In this document: positions 61,919 through 64,000 of the stretch, one piece after another
Layout of the letters: each line of letters opens with the position of its first letter
How positions within the stretch are numbered: position 1 is the first letter of the stretch
Origin: Clostridia bacterium
GTDB lineage: Bacteria > Bacillota > Clostridia > TANB77 > UBA1234
Length of the DNA: 64,000 bases
Assembly: GCA_017539905.1 (NCBI GenBank)
Contig: JAFYBZ010000007.1
Span: 186,001 to 250,000 of the forward strand
Direction: 5' to 3'
Translations under genes and position numbers: made by a program
Notes under the pieces: model-generated
Databases searched by the model: none
What the model was told of the DNA's origin: nothing
The model's input: the letters and a program-made list of their open reading frames with translations, nothing else

Positions 61919-64000
61919 CTATTCTAATGAACTAGCCTCAAGATATTCAAAAATGAAAGCAATGTCAATTATTCCATCATCATTATATGCAAAATATCCT
62001 AGAAAAGTATTATTTAATCCATCTTGAATCTCGTTTAGAATTGCATTTAAATCCAAATTATTCATATCAAAATCTGGTTTATAAAAATATGATTTAATGT
62101 TGTATAAATAGATAGGCTCTTCTTTGTCTTCATCATATATTGAATAAGCAACTTGTTTTTTAGCATCAAGAGCTCCAATTCTTTTTAGCTCTGGACCAGA
62201 GTAATATGTACCAAAGTCACTTTCTTTCCATCTTATTCTGGTAATTGGAATTATTGCGCCTATCTTATTAGATTTATCTAATCCAATCCAACAAATCATA
62301 GGTATTCCTTCAGTATTTTTCTTCAAATCATCAGGAATTCTTAAATAGCTTGCTAATTTGTACTCTTTATTGCCAGATTCGCCTGGTTTTCCAAGAGTAA
62401 TTGTATTTTTAGAAGAAATGCTATAGTTATTTACATAGTAGAAGTCACAATTTAATTCGTATATTTTTTTATTAATTATTTTGTAATCAATATGTTCTAC
62501 GTTATCTTTTTGATCAACTATTTTTATTTTTAAATAAGCAATGTCGCTGTATTTAAATTCTGGCAGTTTAAATGAGAATGTCTTTTTGTTTGTTGTATAT
62601 TCTATTTTGTCGTTTTTAAAATCATTTATTGTTATAGTTGCTTCTTTTAAGCCATTTAAAATATCAAAATTAATTGTTACTTTATCTTTTTCATTGCCCA
62701 AATTAATTGCGTTTCTCTTTTCATCAGTATCGCCATACATATCAGCATAAGAACTATATATTTCCTGACTTCCGATTTTTATGGTTGTTCTAAATGGATT
62801 TGGAATTGAAATATTAGTAACAGCACCCGTTTTTGTGTTTTTAATGCTTACATTTTTTGGTTCTTTTGAACTTTCGTTACCAATAAATGATAGTAATTGT
62901 CCTGAACATTCAGAATATTTTCTTGAGTCACTTGTTTCTTCACATTTTATTTCTTTTCCATTAGCATAACCACCATTATAAACTAACACTCTTTGAGATG
63001 GTTTATATGTATTGTTATATGATGTAAAAATATAGTCTTCAAAGTTTTTACCCAAATTAATCGTTAAGTCTTCTTGAATGAACACCAATTCTTCTGACTG
63101 ATACATATCGCTTGAAGATGTATTCTCTAGTGGTTTTTCTTCCTCCGGTTCTTCAATCTCAACCGTTTCTATTACATGCGTGTTATCATTATAATTTGCA
63201 ACCATAAAATGGGTAGCATATTCATCGCCATATTCATCAGTAACAATCCAAGCATCTATATTGTCATACAAAAATTCATATACTCTTCCAAATGTACTAA
63301 ATTTATTGTAATTTGATGCATCTAATTTTTCTGTTCCGTTTACAGTTGGTGAACACATCCAACGCTCAGCATTATTTGTATTAATTGGTTTTTCAAAATT
63401 TGTATCATAATATTTATAAACTGTTGAATTTAGATTGCCATCTATATCATTTGCATTAACCTTGAAAACGTATCCTCCGTAATAATATGTGTCTTCGCAC
63501 CATAAGCCAGGAGTCAAGTATTCCTCATTATTTATAACAATTATTTGTACAACTTCATTCTTTTCGTTTATTCTTACACATACAAAAACTGGTACTCCAT
63601 TACTATACACGCTACCATACTTTAATGAATCAGGAATTTTACATGTTTTTGAAATAGTATAATCTTTGATTTCTTGAATCATAGCTGTACCAAGTTTAAT
63701 TTTCATAGCTCCATTTTCTTCAAAAACTCCATCTGAAAGAACGGAATAGTATTCAGCTTTATACTTTAATAACTCTTTATTATATAAATAGTAGTAATTT
63801 GTGTATTTGTTTCCAAATTCATCAGTTAGTTTAATTTGTAGTGTTACACAATCTCGTTTGTTAAATTCTGGAATAACAATATTAGGATTTGTGTTTAAGA
63901 ATTGTCTAAGTATTGTGCCTGTTTCAGGAGTATTAATATAAATTGTGGCAAGAGCTTCTTTTATTTTGTTACATCCCGAATACTTTATTTCGAAAGACTC
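61919..64000 (-). CDS. Large extracellular protein, 3' part (5' end outside the window)
   Basis: The frame is open from 64000 down to 61919, at least 693 codons, and the ATG at 63706 is internal: the sequence before it (FEIKYSGCNKIKEALATIY, FNKRDCVTLQIKLTDEFGNK) is collinear with what follows. The protein has repeated modules: KIKLGTAMIQEIKDYTISK, EDLTINLGKNFEDYIFTSYNN and TITLGKPGESGNKEYKLAS, each followed by a (V/W)CxR or CWIGLD-type strand, so at least three related beta domains of about 180-200 residues. No membrane segment or anchor is seen in this part. Secreted surface protein by context (next to BspA/MBG proteins). Confidence 0.7.
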   Translation of the reverse strand, partial: ESFEIKYSGCNKIKEALATIYINTPETGTILRQFLNTNPNIVIPEFNKRDCVTLQIKLTDEFGNKYTNYYYLYNKELLKYKAEYYSVLSDGVFEENGAMKIKLGTAMIQEIKDYTISKTCKIPDSLKYGSVYSNGVPVFVCVRINEKNEVVQIIVINNEEYLTPGLWCEDTYYYGGYVFKVNANDIDGNLNSTVYKYYDTNFEKPINTNNAERWMCSPTVNGTEKLDASNYNKFSTFGRVYEFLYDNIDAWIVTDEYGDEYATHFMVANYNDNTHVIETVEIEEPEEEKPLENTSSSDMYQSEELVFIQEDLTINLGKNFEDYIFTSYNNTYKPSQRVLVYNGGYANGKEIKCEETSDSRKYSECSGQLLSFIGNESSKEPKNVSIKNTKTGAVTNISIPNPFRTTIKIGSQEIYSSYADMYGDTDEKRNAINLGNEKDKVTINFDILNGLKEATITINDFKNDKIEYTTNKKTFSFKLPEFKYSDIAYLKIKIVDQKDNVEHIDYKIINKKIYELNCDFYYVNNYSISSKNTITLGKPGESGNKEYKLASYLRIPDDLKKNTEGIPMICWIGLDKSNKIGAIIPITRIRWKESDFGTYYSGPELKRIGALDAKKQVAYSIYDEDKEEPIYLYNIKSYFYKPDFDMNNLDLNAILNEIQDGLNNTFLGYFAYNDDGIIDIAFIFEYLEASSLE

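Overview
The window is a stretch of an AT-rich, Gram-positive (monoderm) bacterial chromosome. It probably comes from an uncultured, anaerobic, host-associated member of the Bacillota (Clostridia-like). The evidence is a T-box in front of leuS, an oxygen-independent ribonucleotide reductase, an LTA-synthase-like sulfatase, Bacillus/Clostridium-type mreBCD-min genes, tRNA genes with encoded CCA, and very large BspA/MBG-type surface proteins. I see no rRNA, CRISPR array, transposase or phage structural gene.

Layout. 0-7 kb: the 3' end of an SDR-type reductase, an HD-GYP response regulator, a tRNA methyltransferase, an MFS transporter with two small membrane partners, and leuS with its T-box leader. 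6.8-16.4 kb: housekeeping genes (SAM methyltransferase, nrdD, Crp/Fnr regulator, FAD dehydrogenase) alternate with single-gene units of different composition (6850, 10812, 11984 tdk, 14170, 15860). 16.4-21 kb: acyl-CoA synthetase and gyrA. 21.3-28 kb: a compact operon mixing Tad/type II parts (CpaF/TadA ATPase, TadB/GspF protein, CpaE/TadZ ATPase) with a VirB4-type ATPase. 28-39 kb: the shape and division block minC-mrdA-mreDCB-radC and, after a PLD-like gene and dusB, rodA-minE-minD. 39-48 kb: LTA synthase, LemA, cold-shock protein, tRNA-Gly, a NatAB-like ABC exporter with a CPBP protease domain, and a MYG1-like protein. 48.5-64 kb: a cell-surface region with a 2834-residue protein, two further large surface proteins, a lipoprotein and two tRNA-Ser genes.

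The main result is a recoding pattern. Six conserved genes (HD-GYP regulator, cpaF/tadA, virB4, mrdA/PBP2, dusB, ABC ATPase) are each interrupted by one +1 frameshift. In all six the break lies exactly at an in-frame CGG codon. Skipping the C turns CGG-N into a glycine codon GGN, which restores the family sequence without gap or insertion. The preceding codon is always N-pyrimidine-purine (CCA, GCA, TCA, TCG, ATG, CTG). By hand I found no other in-frame CGG in the housekeeping-type genes, including the 2834-codon surface gene. CGG does occur in unbroken frames as arginine in five genes of unlike composition (tdk, 10812, 14170, 15860, 46917), nearly always after other kinds of codon. This suggests either that CGG is a +1-frameshift codon in this organism, possibly in a defined P-site context, or a systematic sequence artefact. 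Both can be tested.

Other points of interest are an NrdD that ends before its glycyl-radical domain, the hybrid Tad/VirB4 operon, hairpins placed between Shine-Dalgarno and start codon, and a 41-codon ORF that overlaps the start of the giant surface gene.
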